DNA from: Endomychus coccineus
Taxonomy: Eukaryota > Arthropoda > Insecta > Coleoptera > Endomychidae
Length of the DNA stretch: 64,000 bases
Direction of reading: 5' to 3'
Assembly (NCBI GenBank): GCA_958510875.1
Contig: OY294069.1
Span: 5,332,001-5,396,000 of the forward strand
In this document: positions 10,230 to 21,274 of the stretch, piece after piece
Position numbering within the stretch: the stretch's first letter is position 1
Layout of the letters: every line of letters begins with the position of its first letter
Translations under genes and position numbers: made by a program
The notes under the pieces: generated by a model
What the model was told of the DNA's origin: nothing
Seen by the model: the letters and a program-made list of their open reading frames with translations, nothing else
Database searches by the model: none

Positions 10230-11230
10230 AATATTGATAAGAACTATTCACCTTTATCCACTAAAAATATTACGACTACCAAGTAACCATCATCAGAGTA
10301 AACTGAATTAAGAATAAAAAGGGGCCTGTTTAAATACTATTTGGGTAATAATGTGAGCAATGGTTTACCCTCAGCTGGAGATAAATCGAAATTTGATAAA
10401 TTGCTTTTTCGTTTATACATTTCCATCCATTCTAAAGTACCTAGATATTTGTCTGTACTGTGTTTTAGCTGCCGCTGATTTTTCACCATTATTCTTCTCC
10501 ATATGGGCAAAATGTTCTTTATAACGAGTGGAAATGTTCCTTCTAGTTTGACCCACATAGCATTCCAAACACGACTCATAACTGATTTTGTAAATCTCGG
10601 ATTTGTCGAAATCGGAAACTTTATCAAAGGTGATGCCTAACCGGGGTTTTGGCTTGTTCTTACATCTATAAGCTGGTTGTATTGCAAATTTAGGGACCAA
10701 CTATGGAATTTATTAATTACTGAACAGTGATAAGTAAAACTTTTGAATTTATTCGAAGGTGATGTCTCTAATTTGGTTAGTAAGCTACGTTCCAATTTCC
10801 TTTTTTTTAGAAATTAAATTATTGATCAAAGATTAGTGTTAACCATTGTCCAACGCAATTGCTGAAGTTTCTCAACTTCGTTGTTATAATCTTGCTGGCT
10901 CAAAGGGACGTTCAATAATCTATGAACTAGACTATTAAACGGAGCTATTTTATATCTAAATGGTGTAGCTGGATCCGCCAATGTATACCTATTTGTTTGA
11001 GTGAGTTTTTCTGTATATTTCGAAAATCAAGTGATCATCATCTCACATAATGTTGATATCAAGGAAACGAATCTAATTATCTATTTATATTTCGACAGTG
11101 AATCTCTGTGAATCAAATTCGCTATTTACCGTGTTCAAAAAGTCATGTAGATCAATATCTTTACTTGTAATCGCGAAAATGTCGTCAACATATCTATACC
11201 ACAGACTTGCCCTTGTCATACAGTACACTA
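10230..11230 (-). mobile_element. Penelope-like element relic, family B, RT to GIY-YIG end
   Basis: Read on the minus strand from 11230: WYRYVDDIFAITSKDIDLH with the catalytic YVDD, then DFLNTVNSEFDSQRFTVEI, RFLDINIM and a degenerate TPFRYKIAPFNSLVHRLL, followed by the GIY-YIG endonuclease with EIYKISYESCLECYVGQTR and RNISTRYKEHFAHM near 10530. The IYK and YVGQTRR pair are the GIY and YIG equivalents. The 3' part enters a terminal-repeat-like segment (10230-10330) with a degenerate hammerhead. Many stops and shifts make it inactive. It shares whole blocks, for example TFSQ/FAITSKD and PFRYKI, with the plus-strand copy at 31920-32815. Confidence 0.75.
10262..10298 (-). ncRNA. Degenerate hammerhead-like motif, family B terminal repeat
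   Basis: Minus strand shows CTGATGA, an extra T, helix II GGTTAC-TTG-GTAGTC, then GTAA where GAAA is expected. The helix II arms pair over six positions with wobbles. The mutated GTAA means it should not cleave. The same CTGATGATGGTTAC string occurs at about 40200-40215 without a downstream GAAA. Confidence 0.4.
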
Positions 11231-11778
11231 TTCATGCCTGAACATTTCTAATTAATTCACACTTGTCGTACCGTAAACTATGAAAGCTGAACGAAACAAG
11301 TATTATTTTTTTATTCGTATATTATTCGATTATCAAAACATTCGGGATACTCAATGTCCGATTGAAATAATCATCACTTTGACAGCCATATTTACAATGT
11401 TGTCAAATAGTTATATTTTCCCAAATATTGAGGAACGTGGGAAGCTTTTGATAAATTCGGAGAATCAAATAGAATCGGTCAATTTGAGACGTGAAAGCCT
11501 AGACAGATCAAGTTTAAATTAAGCGGTGTATGTGAGTTTTGAGAGTTAGAGCCAGACACATTGTATTAATTTGACACACAAGTGAAATGCTATAAACAGG
11601 ATTCAACGACGACCTGCAAGAGGTTCATGCCAGCGAAAAAAAATGGGAGTCTATAAGATGTAAATGGGCACTATAGTAGATCTCATTTAACTAATGATCG
11701 CAATAATCCACAAACACAGACATATTTGTTAAAAAAAATTCAATTGTGGAAGCCGTTACTTTGTGATAGTTTATCATT
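11231..11778. other. No gene seen
   Basis: AT-rich interval. An 80-codon plus-strand open frame at 11280-11522 has no recognisable domain and is probably chance. Confidence 0.35.
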
Positions 11779-11834
11779 TTAACGAAATAATAAATAAAAC
11801 TACTTTGTTTTACTACCACTGATATTTAATATAG

Positions 11835-11877
11835 TCGTTACTATGGTTTCAACACTAAACGTGTCATCTTCAGACGA
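11835..11877 (-). ncRNA. Hammerhead ribozyme motif, family C, downstream copy
   Basis: Minus strand reads TCGT, CTGAAGA (fits CTGANGA), an extra T, helix II GACAC-GTTTA-GTGTT, GAAA, CCATAG, T, A, then ACGA. Helix I TCGT/ACGA is perfect. Helix III differs by one base from the palindromic CTATAG of the upstream copy. Cleavage is predicted after GTA. The core is intact. Confidence 0.6.
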
Positions 11878-12055
11878 AAAATGAATTTAACAAATATTAA
11901 ATCTACTATATATAGGTTAAAGGAGGATTTCAAACAAATTTTATGGCTATAGGAAATAGTTCTAGGAAAAACCAGAGAGGGGTAAGGTGATTAGGTAATT
12001 CCGTGAGGACATTAGTGGTGTGGGTATATTTACTAACAGACTTTAAATACTAAAA

Positions 12056-12724
12056 TCAGGTTATTAATACATTGAAGAGATTACTGTAATATAAATCTAG
12101 TTGATCGTTTAGGATCTTATTATCATACATCTTCATTCCTTTGAAAATTTCCATTGACTCTAATATATTTAGTTTTGAAGTTTTATCTTGACTATGTAAA
12201 ATGTGGACATTATTCAAATTAGGAAAGGTATGGCCTGCTTCTAAAATATGATTTGCAAATGAAGAATCGGTTTTATTATTTTCAAAGGAACGAAAATGTC
12301 CTTTATATCTAACTGCTATGTTACGGCAAGATCTACCTATGTAAAAACTATCACACTCTGAACAAGTTAGTTTATAAACTCCGGGTCTTTTGAATTTGTC
12401 AGTTTTATCTTTCGCATTGAACAGAATATGAGATAATTTGTTTGGGGGTTTGAAGCTGATGGTCAGGTTATGATGGGATAAGATGTTTGCAATTTTTTCG
12501 CTTATAGGACCAAAATAAGTTAAAGAAACATATTTTAATGAGTTATCTTTGTATTTTATAAAGGGATAAATGCTATTGTAAATTAATTTTTGTCTTTTTC
12601 TATTTATTAATTTAGAAACTACTTGAGGACCGAAACCGTTATTTGTAGCAATGACTTTAATTGTATCTAGTTCTTTACTAAGATTTTCTTGAGATAGGGG
12701 AAGGGAAAAGGCTCTATGTATCAT
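12056..12724 (-). CDS. Penelope-like protein, RT thumb and GIY-YIG endonuclease (partial)
   Basis: Open frame of 222 codons on the minus strand. The N-terminal half (FGPQVVSKLINRKRQKLIYN) belongs to the RT thumb and connector. Near residue 115 the GIY-YIG domain starts: GVYKLTCSECDSFYIGRSCR holds GVY and YIG about 10 residues apart, followed by NIAVRYKGHFRSF and an ANHILEAGHTF His block. The C-terminus is complete (stop at 12056). Upstream, the frame can be followed to about 12960 with FEIYRKPTFTDTVICTSS across a frameshift, but the catalytic YxDD is absent. In intact relatives the protein copies the element RNA at nicks made by the GIY-YIG domain. The chosen first Met is simply the first in the frame; the true start is lost. 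Confidence 0.75.
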   Translation of the reverse strand: MIHRAFSLPLSQENLSKELDTIKVIATNNGFGPQVVSKLINRKRQKLIYNSIYPFIKYKDNSLKYVSLTYFGPISEKIANILSHHNLTISFKPPNKLSHILFNAKDKTDKFKRPGVYKLTCSECDSFYIGRSCRNIAVRYKGHFRSFENNKTDSSFANHILEAGHTFPNLNNVHILHSQDKTSKLNILESMEIFKGMKMYDNKILNDQLDLYYSNLFNVLIT

Positions 12725-13001
12725 TGAATGAAAAGCAGCTAGTTTATGACTATAGGGGCTATGTGAAGAGGTACAAATTACTGTATCTGTGAAAGTAGGT
12801 TTTCTGTAAATCTCGAATGAGATGCTATTATTATGATGTGATAATGTTAAGTCTAAGAAATTTATTTTGTGATCCTTTTCTGTCTTAATGTGAATTTTAT
12901 GTTGGGATGAATATTATTGATGAATGATAAGAAAACATCTAATTGTCTAGGTGTACCTTTAACCTATATATAGTAGATTTAATATTTGTTAAATTCATTT
13001 T

Positions 13002-13044
13002 TCGTCTGAAGATGACACGTTTAGTGTTGAAACTATAGTAACGA
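13002..13044 (+). ncRNA. Hammerhead ribozyme motif, family C, upstream inverted copy
   Basis: Reads TCGT, CTGAAGA, T, GACAC-GTTTA-GTGTT, GAAA, CTATAG, T, A, then ACGA. Helix I is 4 bp and perfect, helix II is 5 bp with one G-T wobble, and helix III is a perfect CTATAG palindrome. Cleavage is predicted between 13040 and 13041. It lies antisense to the coding region of the element, because this terminal repeat is inverted. Confidence 0.65.
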
Positions 13045-13370
13045 CTATATTAAATATCAGTGGTAGTAAAACAAAGTAGTTATTTCGTTAAAATGACATA
13101 TTTGTTGCTTAGTTTTCACGTGAAAACGTTACAAACAAACCGACAAAACACTACGGTCTTGTATACAAACTTATTTTCGCAATTGTAATATAAGTAGCGA
13201 AGTAGGGACACCACTAACCGAGGAGATTTGAGATAACACCTAACCAAATTGATACCAGCTGTCAAAAACACATTCGCACTTGATGAATTGGCATAAATTC
13301 AATATTAGGGAAGCAGGGGGTCTACCCAAAACCGAATAACATGGCAAGTGATCTACGAAACAAAATAGTG

Positions 13371-13569
13371 CTATAATATGCAATGCAAGCAAGCCAACTG
13401 ACTCTCATTCCACTTAAGGCAGTAACTCGCGATAGAAGCATGGTTGTACATTGAGTAGGGAATGTTTAATATCTCGTAACTACCAGACACGCACAGTATG
13501 AATATAGAACGGCTTTTCATCCCGCTCGCACTTATTACATCACTATACAACGCTGATTTAAACTCGATC
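13371..13569 (-). other. Weak candidate exon
   Basis: A pyrimidine-rich acceptor (TTTATTGTTTTTCAG) precedes an open minus-strand stretch that begins IEFKSALYSDVISASGMKSR and has a possible donor (CTGGTAGTT) about 85 bases in. No domain is recognisable. A 44-codon open frame lies just upstream at 13593-13727 (minus). Chance is a fair explanation. Confidence 0.2.
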
Positions 13570-13729
13570 TGAAAAACAATAAACACACTTAATCATTCTA
13601 AAATACCGAAGTCATATTCACGAATGTCGTCACGTTTAATGATGAATTCATGTCTACCATCGAACGTGCCGATAAGTATTACCTTTTTAATTTCCCGGAT
13701 TACATCTAGGTTTATCACTTTCTCCATAA

Positions 13730-14555
13730 TTTCACTTAGTTTTCAGCGTATTGATCGAGTACATCTCGCGCGAATACATCACTCCGCACATTTCATACAT
13801 TCAAGTCTTGTTGATATTATCTAAAGATAAGCATGATCAACTTCGTGAGATTAAGCAACATGTTCAATTCGATTTAAGCTATTCGTCGCGACATTGGAGA
13901 AATAAACGGTGATGTCATTTTTAATAAATAAGCAAGAGAAAATGAAACACGCTGTTTTCGATTGACTGCATTCGCTTTCGCGTTCCCGGCAACTAATATG
14001 AGTTCACGTAATAGGCGACAAAATTATTTTATAATAATCTATTTTATAGCATAGGCGGTACAAGGATTTCTGCTTTTTGCACGCTGGGTTTTGAACTTTG
14101 TTTAATTGGTTATTGTTCAAGCGTCGGTAATGAACTTCGAATAATTGGTAGAGAACTAAAATACCTAAGGGTGAAGTGAATTACAGAATGGATCTATTTT
14201 ATTCTAAGTGTTCAATCAAATTAGATCGAATTATTTGTTGATCACAAGACATCATAATTAAGTATGTCATTCAGCAATTCATTAAAAGTTGAAGAATTGG
14301 ACTTCAGTTAACACAAAAACTTGTAAGATTCAATTTTTAATACGTTTCTTCGCAGATCGGGTTGTTCGTGATAGGCAACAGCTAACCTCATAATATGACA
14401 TCGGCTCATAGAATGACGCACATACGAGGGTAAGGTGAACAGTCCATTAAAATGAATAACTAGAACGGACTGATATTTCATCCAGTTCTGTTTTGACATC
14501 AATCGAAAACAAGCAACGTTGACGATTTTTGTTAAACATGGGAAAAAGTGAAATT
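13730..14555. other. No gene seen
   Basis: No recognisable coding or repeat feature. Confidence 0.35.
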
Positions 14556-14559
14556 CCCA

Positions 14560-14910
14560 TTTCTTGGGTGGAAAAAACAAACGCGACCGTGTGATAACTT
14601 CAAAAGAGTGTTTGGCGCTGTTCAAGCGGGACTTTTTGCCCCGTTTCCTAACCGTGAACGAAACATGGATCCATCATAAAACACCAGGCACCAAAGAATA
14701 GTCGAAACAGTGGACATGTCCTAACGAATCGAAGTTCCGAATAAGATCAAAGTGGGTTTAGCGGCCAACAAAGTCATGGCGACATTTTTTGGGATGCAGA
14801 CGGTATCGTCCGTATCTATTACCTTGACAATAGCAGAACGATCACCGGCGTATATTATGCAGAGCTGTTGGATCGATTCGACGCCGATTTGAAGCGGAAG
14901 CGGTCGTGAA
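14560..14910 (+). pseudogene. mariner transposase fragment
   Basis: Plus-strand relic of the middle of a mariner (Tc1/mariner, DD34D) transposase. It reads SKECLALFKRD, then RFLTVNETWIHHKTPGTKE, where the usual motif is VTVDETWIHH, so the first catalytic Asp is replaced by Asn. SKQWTCPNES follows, then shifted-frame blocks KVMATFFG, RTITGVYYAELLDRF. The N-terminal DNA-binding domain, the remaining catalytic residues and the terminal inverted repeats are missing. The frame contains stops and shifts. It is dead. Confidence 0.75.
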
Positions 14911-15101
14911 TGTGTCTTGAAACTCTGGAAATGACATAACTGTAGCTAATCCGATGCCACTACCTGTTCCTACGGGTGAATCCCACAAACGGGCTTAGAC
15001 AATACCCTCTATAGTTTCAACGGATCAAGTGAGGATATAAATGTTGCTGATGATGATGATTATGACATGCACAAACTTTCCTGAAATACCTGGCAATACC
15101 T

Positions 15102-15665
15102 GGATACTCCGGGGATGGTCGAAGGTGACTTGAGAGACTTTTTTGAACATCATATTCGTGAACAGCGACCCCAAAAACCCCCGAGAGACCGAATTTGTTG
15201 TATATTATGGAGAAAAATTAACGAATTCCTAGAAGCTGGCGTAGATATCTGGTCTCCAGATATCCCCAGGTGTTTCAGGAAAGTTTTTGCAAGTCGTAAT
15301 CATCATCAGCGACATTTATATCTTCGTTCGATCAGTTGGCTAGCATAAAAAATAATTTTCAATGAAACTAATCGATATCCAGGGTGTCAGGACCCCCGGA
15401 TACCCCGAGATGGTCCGAAGTGACCGCGGGGAATTTTTTGGAAATCATATTCGTGATCATCGACCACGGAAACCCCCGGGCATTCAACTCGAGCCGGTTT
15501 AACTAAATATTCACCAAGTCTTTAATTTTTTCTTATTCGCCTCAAAAAGTGCACGCTGTAGGAATGCAATAAAGAGTTTGCCCAACAAACAAACGTGGCC
15601 CAAAATTTCTAAATTAAATTCTGAATCGAATGCAGAAAACCGCAAGTCAATCCATCTCACTGCGC
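15102..15665 (+). repeat. Unnamed interspersed repeat, copy 1, with internal duplication
   Basis: A block with GAGATGGTCCGAAGTGACC, CATATTCGTGATCATCG and AAACCCCCGGG occurs at 15397-15480 and, diverged, at 15102-15186, a spacing near 295 bases. The stretch from AGGAAAGTTTTTGCA (about 15279) to AAAACCGCAAGTCAATCCAT (about 15650) matches 19215-19590 in the same orientation. It has no coding capacity. It could be a satellite monomer pair or a non-autonomous element. Confidence 0.6.
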
Positions 15666-15829
15666 CAGTTTAGGAAGGTTGGACCTATTTTAGTGCTTTA
15701 TTCCCTCGACTATACACGCTCTACTTCAATTTGGTTCAAATATAGAGCAATCCAAATCATTGTGGTGTAACCTACGGTCGACCAGCGGCAGCATAGCATT
15801 CACGTCTTTTAGTGGGAGGTATTGGCTTA

Positions 15830-16030
15830 GCCATTATTGTATATAAATATAAGAGAAATACCACTCACTGATTCCTTCATCAGAAAATCTGCGGAACTAG
15901 AAGCCGACAGACGTGAAAATTTGCAGATAGGTTCCTTATACAACGTAGGCACCTCCCTCGGAAGATTTTAGAAATACAAACCCCTAGGGAAGAAAAGCGG
16001 TTGTAATCCAATGATTTTGACAGTTCATCT
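15830..16030 (+). repeat. Possible widespread arthropod repeat segment
   Basis: Contains CACTCACTGATTCCTTCATC, AAATCTGCGGAACTAGAAG and AGGTTCCTTATACAACGTAGG. The combination resembles a short repeat seen in many arthropod genomes, by memory only. A repeat-library search would settle it. Confidence 0.3.
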
Positions 16031-17184
16031 GACATCAAAATAGTACATTATAAGATAGAGTTGTAGAAAATATTTATTTCAAGTCGTTTTTCGATTATCC
16101 CTGTAAATAGAATATAATTTCACGTCCTTCCACGCCTTCAGCTGTTTCTAATCTACCTTAAGTAGCGTGTGTTGTTTCCACGGACAACAGCACTGTATGA
16201 AGGCATCACCGATAGTTTACAATGTTACTTAATTATTTTAATATGTAAAAAGTATATAATGATACAAGTAAATTTACATTGTAAAGACGTTTCATACATC
16301 ATTGAAATGTACAGTGCTCATTAAATATCGAAAACTCAAAGTGAAATGTAATTATATACAACACCCGTTATTAGGAAAATAATTTTCAATTCAATCTGTC
16401 CATTATAGGGACGTTATGGCACATTAGTATTGGTAAAACGTCAAAAGCCACGCCACGCTACGCGTTCACCAAAGTCGGCACTACGACTTTGTAAAAATGC
16501 TATCTGCGATTTTGCAGCCACCAATCAATAAAATCAATACCTCCCCACTCCGTGATATGATAACGTACGATTCCGCGCGGAGTCAACGATAAAAAAACAG
16601 CATTTTCCATTGTCAAGCGTGTATCCAATAACTGAGCGTGCGACTTTCGAATTCCAACAAATAAATGAAACGAGGTCCGCGAGGTAACTAGATCGGATCG
16701 TGTTGTTTATTAGAATCACACGTTCACACTGGTATTATTCATAATGTACATCGAAAATATTAACAGAACTCTGTACACTGACGAAAGCACTGACCGGCCT
16801 ACGGAGCATATTAGTTACTGACGCGGCATTTCCCGGAGCTTAAAAGTTAACTGCCGCGGCGGTGTAATGTTTATCTTACAGTAGCGCGCTTGGTGTACAG
16901 GAGCTTGTAAAAGTCAGGACTAAATTGAAGCGTTCTTTACTTTATTAATTTGCGTTTGTTGACATAATGTACATGTGATTATACATATCTACCATACCAT
17001 ATGTTCGATAGCAGATGATGCTGTAATAGCTAATAGCGTGCTCAGTTAATAGGAACTGATGAATTTAAACTTAATTTTCTGGAACCTAGTAGACCATAAG
17101 CAATAAATATTATGTTTGTCGACCACGAGAACCATTGATTTTGATGAAACTTTCTGTGTACGCGCTAACGAGGATAATGATTAA
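16031..17184. other. No gene seen
   Basis: No coding segment is recognised. A CACGCCACGCTACGCG cluster near 16448 is a local GC-rich patch of unknown origin. Confidence 0.35.
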
Positions 17185-17189
17185 ATTAT

Positions 17190-17955
17190 CAAGTACCCAA
17201 AATTTTGCCCTTGTACAGATTTTGAAAGTCCTTGAAAAAAACTATCGCCAAGACTTTGTGGGCCGATGAGCTCACATTGACTTTTTTCGGCTTCGATTCT
17301 ATAAGATATCTTCACACAGCATTGGTGCGTCCGCACCTTGAATATTGCTCTTCTATATGGTTTCCTTCTTATAATGTCCATCGCATGAGGATTGAAAGGG
17401 TTCAACATATGTTCTCAAGATTTGCCGCCTATAAAATTAATATTAGATTCCGTGACTATAATTTCAATTACGACTTGGTTGAATCTATTCTAAATATTGA
17501 AAAATTAACATTACGTAGAAATCGCAATGATCTAAAATTTTTATTTCAAACTCATATTAATGCGTTTGTTAACTGTCCTGATTTAGTATCACAAATTAAT
17601 TTCCGCATTCCCCAAAGGATTACCCGCTCGTCTAATATTAATATTTCACATACCATATAGCAGAACAAATTACCTAATGCATTCTCCATTTTGTCGTATT
17701 AACTACCGCAAATCATTAATCAAATCTCAATTTTTGGAACATTTCTTTGGTTGCTTTTCAAAGGGCTTTAACTGGCTCAACATAGATAAATTATGTAATT
17801 TCGAATGTATGTATGTCTGTGTATATTTGCAATGTAAACTCTTTATTTTATATTCTTTTCATTCTTTTTACGATACATTATATCTTACTAAACTTGTTAT
17901 ACTGTAAAAGAGTTCGTCCCGTTAATAAATAAATAAATAAATAAATAACCGTTGA
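17190..17955 (+). pseudogene. Jockey/CR1-like non-LTR element, RT C-terminus and 3' end
   Basis: Plus-strand 3' end of a non-LTR element. The open stretch at 17232-17660 carries LHTALVRPHLEYCSSIWFPS and RRIERVQHMFSRF-like sequence, the typical block after the RT thumb (SLVRPHLEYCSxIWSP). It ends with RNRNDLKFLF and FRIPQRITRSSNI. A shifted frame continues to about 17900. The element closes with repeated TAAA units at about 17925-17950, which fix the 3' end. The catalytic part of RT is absent (5' truncation, as usual for such elements). Confidence 0.75.
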
Positions 17956-18479
17956 AGTGTACGTATCCATATTATAATACATAATTAACCCGTACTAGAC
18001 GAAAAATGCTTCAATATATTCATCTTGGAGACCAGCGTATGATCTAGCCACCTACAATACAATATTTCTATACTGCGACAGGAACAATCAATAACCCAAG
18101 CCGAGTTCAATTTAGTTCCATGGTGAACGATTATGCATGGTATATAATTAGAGCCGCGATAAACCGCTTCATATGGTACAAGATTTATTTGCTTAATTAA
18201 TATCTAATAATAGAGTACAATATGTTATTGGTCTTGTTTGAAAATATGACAGCGCCCACGAATCAATTTATTTCTATTTCGAGACGATCGATTAATAATT
18301 ATGAATAGTACATGGCGTGGAATAGTCTTCCTACATCTCAATCTCAAATTCTAATTTATTTACAATTTGAAATTTGATTGTTTAACTACTAGCAATTCTT
18401 GACTTTCAAGTCAATGAAAAGGAGATACTACTATCATTTAATCTATTGTACCTGGATGGTATCATAATTTATATCCCTT
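17956..18479. other. No gene seen
   Basis: AT-rich interval between two retroelement relics. Nothing else is recognisable. Confidence 0.35.
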
Positions 18480-19010
18480 TTATATAAACGTAAAATCTAG
18501 TCCCTCATTGGAAATACTCAATATTGAAAGTGGTAAATCGAGCTATTCCATACCTATTGCATTTAAAATTAAATATATTGGCCTAATACTTGACTCTAAC
18601 TTCAAATGGAACTTACAGATGAACAAACTGACACAAAAGATAAGACGTTTAATACGTCTACTGACACAAAAGATAAGTGGCTTCTCAAAATCATTTAAAA
18701 AAAAACAAAAATGTATCTATCGAATCTATTATTTAAAGAGTCAAAAATGCTGGACGTAAAACAACTGTTTGGTTAGCTTTACTTTGCCGTCATAAATGTG
18801 ATTATTGGTCAAAGATGGTTCACATTTCTTGCTCTTAGAATATATATAAAAAATTACCCCCTAATATAAAAAATGGCAATTTTATCAATCTCTTCAAAAA
18901 TGAAATAAAAAAATGGGTACAACTTTCAAACAGATTAGAAATACACCATCTCATAAATTTAAAAAATGCATATTTATACAATCCTCTTTTTTGCTAAATG
19001 AAAAAATTAA
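18480..19010 (+). pseudogene. Non-LTR retrotransposon RT thumb fragment
   Basis: Reads IKYIGLILDSNFKWNLQMNK then LTQKIRRLIRLL, the KYLGLxLDSxLKWxxHI block that follows the RT active site. Downstream pieces in shifted frames (NLPPNIKNGNFINLF, KKWVQLSNRLEIHH) belong to the C-terminal region. An A-rich stretch and several stops mark it as a relic. It is a different family from N1. Confidence 0.65.
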
Positions 19011-19214
19011 TTATTAATCTAAAGGAACTTTTTATGTTGGCTTATCAATAAAACAAAATAAATTATGATAATTATAAATCTCACACACAGGACATTTAAA
19101 CTCCTTTGTGAGACCCATTATATTACATTCTAAATTTATTTTCAAAATAAATCTAATATTATTATTATTATTATATCTATGTGTCTGTATATTTATTATC
19201 ACCTTTTATATGAA

Positions 19215-19590
19215 TTCATCAACAAAACAAAACCTGCAGGAAAGTTTCTGCATCTCGTTATCATCATTAGCGACCTTTATATCCTCACTATAACAGTTGA
19301 CAAGCATTAAAAAATAATTTTTAATGAATACCAGGGCGTCAGGACCCTCGTGGGTATGGTCCAAGGGGACCTCAGGGAAATTTTCGGTCATCATATTCGT
19401 GTGATCAACGACCCCAGAAACCCCCGAGAAGCCATTCTGAATCCGTTTTCTATTCACCTCAAAAAATGCATTTTTCAGATGTAGAAATGCAATAAATTTC
19501 TTCCGCATGAAACAAGCGCGGCATAAAATTTCTAAATTACTTTCCGAATCGAATATAGAAAACCGCATCTAAATCCATCCGACTGCGCCA
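19215..19590 (+). repeat. Unnamed interspersed repeat, copy 2
   Basis: Second copy of the repeat at 15279-15665, in the same orientation: AGGAAAGTTTCTGCATC, GGTATGGTCCAAGGGGACC, TCATATTCGTGTGATCAACG, ACCCCAGAAACCCCCGAG and GAAAACCGCATCTAAATCC. It ends at nearly the same place (GACTGCGCCA). Confidence 0.6.
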
Positions 19591-19599
19591 ATGATGGGA

Positions 19600-20830
19600 G
19601 GTGGAATGCTTTTATTTCCTCAACTAAATTGAGAGAGAATAAATTGACGGCGAGACTTGTGAACTCGTGGTATGCCACAAACGTTTCATCATATGATAAT
19701 GATAATAATAATATTACAAGCGAAATTGAAGTTAATTAAGCAACGTCTTATTCATTCACAAAACTTTTACAGGTTCATCTGTAGCGCGTTAACCTACCAA
19801 TTGTTATTGGTGTTTTGCATTGTACGTACGTGAGTTGTATTCCTCAGTGACGTGACAAGTCATAATTGTCCGCACGGAACGGATTAATTTTATCGGTGGT
19901 GTTGATTCTGCGTTACCACATTTCATTTAATTATCCTCTATAAAATCTTAAGAGTACTTTGTGAATGTTTGAGCATACAATGTGAAATCTTCCGGCAAAC
20001 ATAATAATTATGTTTACCGCGATAATTAGATGTATTTGTACGTAGAAATTCTTCGAATAAAATAGTGTAACGTTAAACAAGTCCATGTTAAGTTAATCCA
20101 AACATTGTGTGCTACGATAAACGTCTATGAGAACAGTAAATAGCGCTGTGCTCCAGGTCCAACAACATTGCACCAATATAGAAATACAAATAAACAGAAT
20201 ACTCATCTGGTACTTGCTATTGTAAATATTATCAGGTTTTGAAAACGGATGTAATCTATGCTAGATTTACTTAAAATTTATTTACTTCCGACGTTTTTTT
20301 AGTCATCCAGAGTCAACGTGAGTATATAAGACGTTAAATAACAAGGCCCTCTAAATTTCACCAAGTCAATTCCTCCTAATCCATCTTCGTCAGCTTTGAA
20401 CAAGACTCTCACACAAATAGACTAACCAGGACGTGTATTTTCATTTCCAGAGGTTAGAATATGGTTGTTGTTAATTCGAAAAGATACTCTAAAATGTGGA
20501 AGGTTTAGTACAGCTCTCAAGGTCAAGATTATCTTGAGATATTTGGGGATGTTGTTTTTCCCCTTTGTTAAGAGCCACCTACCCAATTTTTACTGAATTC
20601 AATGAATTCTATAACAAAACCTTTTCCCTGATGATTACTGGAACCTCTTTCAAGAATCATCTTGTCCGAAACAAAAACTTGTTCGAAAAGTGGGAAATTG
20701 AATAATTCGGGATTTGAGAGGGGACTTATTAGCCCTCATCAGAACCATCGTACCCTTTCTATGGATGCTTTGTTTTCCAGCCGTACTAGGTGTTGAACAA
20801 ACTAGAGTATAACAATCGAGGGTCTTGTTT
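19600..20830. other. No gene seen
   Basis: No recognisable coding or repeat feature in about 1.2 kb. Confidence 0.35.
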
Positions 20831-20839
20831 CATTTTCCC

Positions 20840-21030
20840 TATACCCATGGTGTGACTACTACGTGGGTTGTTGACAAAGAATCCTCCGATAGAATGGGTA
20901 TCAACGCTGGTGTTCCACAGGGACCTGTCCTGTCACCAACTTTGTTCCGGCTGCATATCCATGATCTGCTGACAGTGACCACCTGTCTCGTTCACAGCTT
21001 TGCAGATGATGGTACATTTCATTATCTTTA
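20840..21030 (+). pseudogene. Non-LTR RT fragment (family N1, copy 2)
   Basis: The only plus-strand N1 copy and the best preserved in its core: MGINAGVPQGPVLSPTLFRL, then HIHDLLTVTTCLVHSFADDG. The GVPQG and FADD boxes are intact, but only about 65 codons remain and flanking frames are lost. Confidence 0.8.
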
Positions 21031-21221
21031 AACAACTGAGTACTATTCAAATAAATAAAGTTGATTACAATTCGATGAAAAATACTATAGTGAAGGAATT
21101 TTTGCTCTAGGACATTTTTTTAACGATTTTAGAAATAGCTTGAGTAAATGTAATATTCTCTTCGGATCTGCGAAGAGTATAAGAAATATCAGAGTTTGAT
21201 TTTCACTAATTTCATTAAGAT

Positions 21222-21274
21222 GGAGTGAGCGTAGCGTAGCGTAGCGTAGCTCACTCACCACTCCGTCTTAACCC
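21222..21274. repeat. GC-rich palindrome with GTAGC tandem core
   Basis: GAGTGAGC and GCTCACTC flank four tandem CGTAG units, and the symmetry extends outward imperfectly (AAGATGGAGTG against CACTCCGTCTT). The terminal parts of some MITEs look like this. No second end was found. Confidence 0.45.

Larger units (their letters stand above)
11779..13100 (-). mobile_element. Penelope-like element, family C, with inverted flanking terminal repeats
   Basis: A minus-strand RT-thumb/GIY-YIG coding region (12056-12960) is enclosed by two copies of one 130-150 base segment in opposite orientation, at 11779-11925 and 12963-13095. Shared landmarks are CTACTTTGTTTTACTACCAC and ATTTAATATAGTCG, the hammerhead block and AAATCTACTATATATAGGTT. 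An upstream terminal repeat inverted relative to the downstream one is a known Penelope arrangement. The RT palm is missing, so this is a 5'-truncated copy. It is the best preserved Penelope-like copy in the window. Confidence 0.75.

Noticed and set aside
11280..11522. 80-codon plus-strand frame as a gene
   Set aside because: No motif, splice or promoter support; length is within chance for AT-rich DNA.
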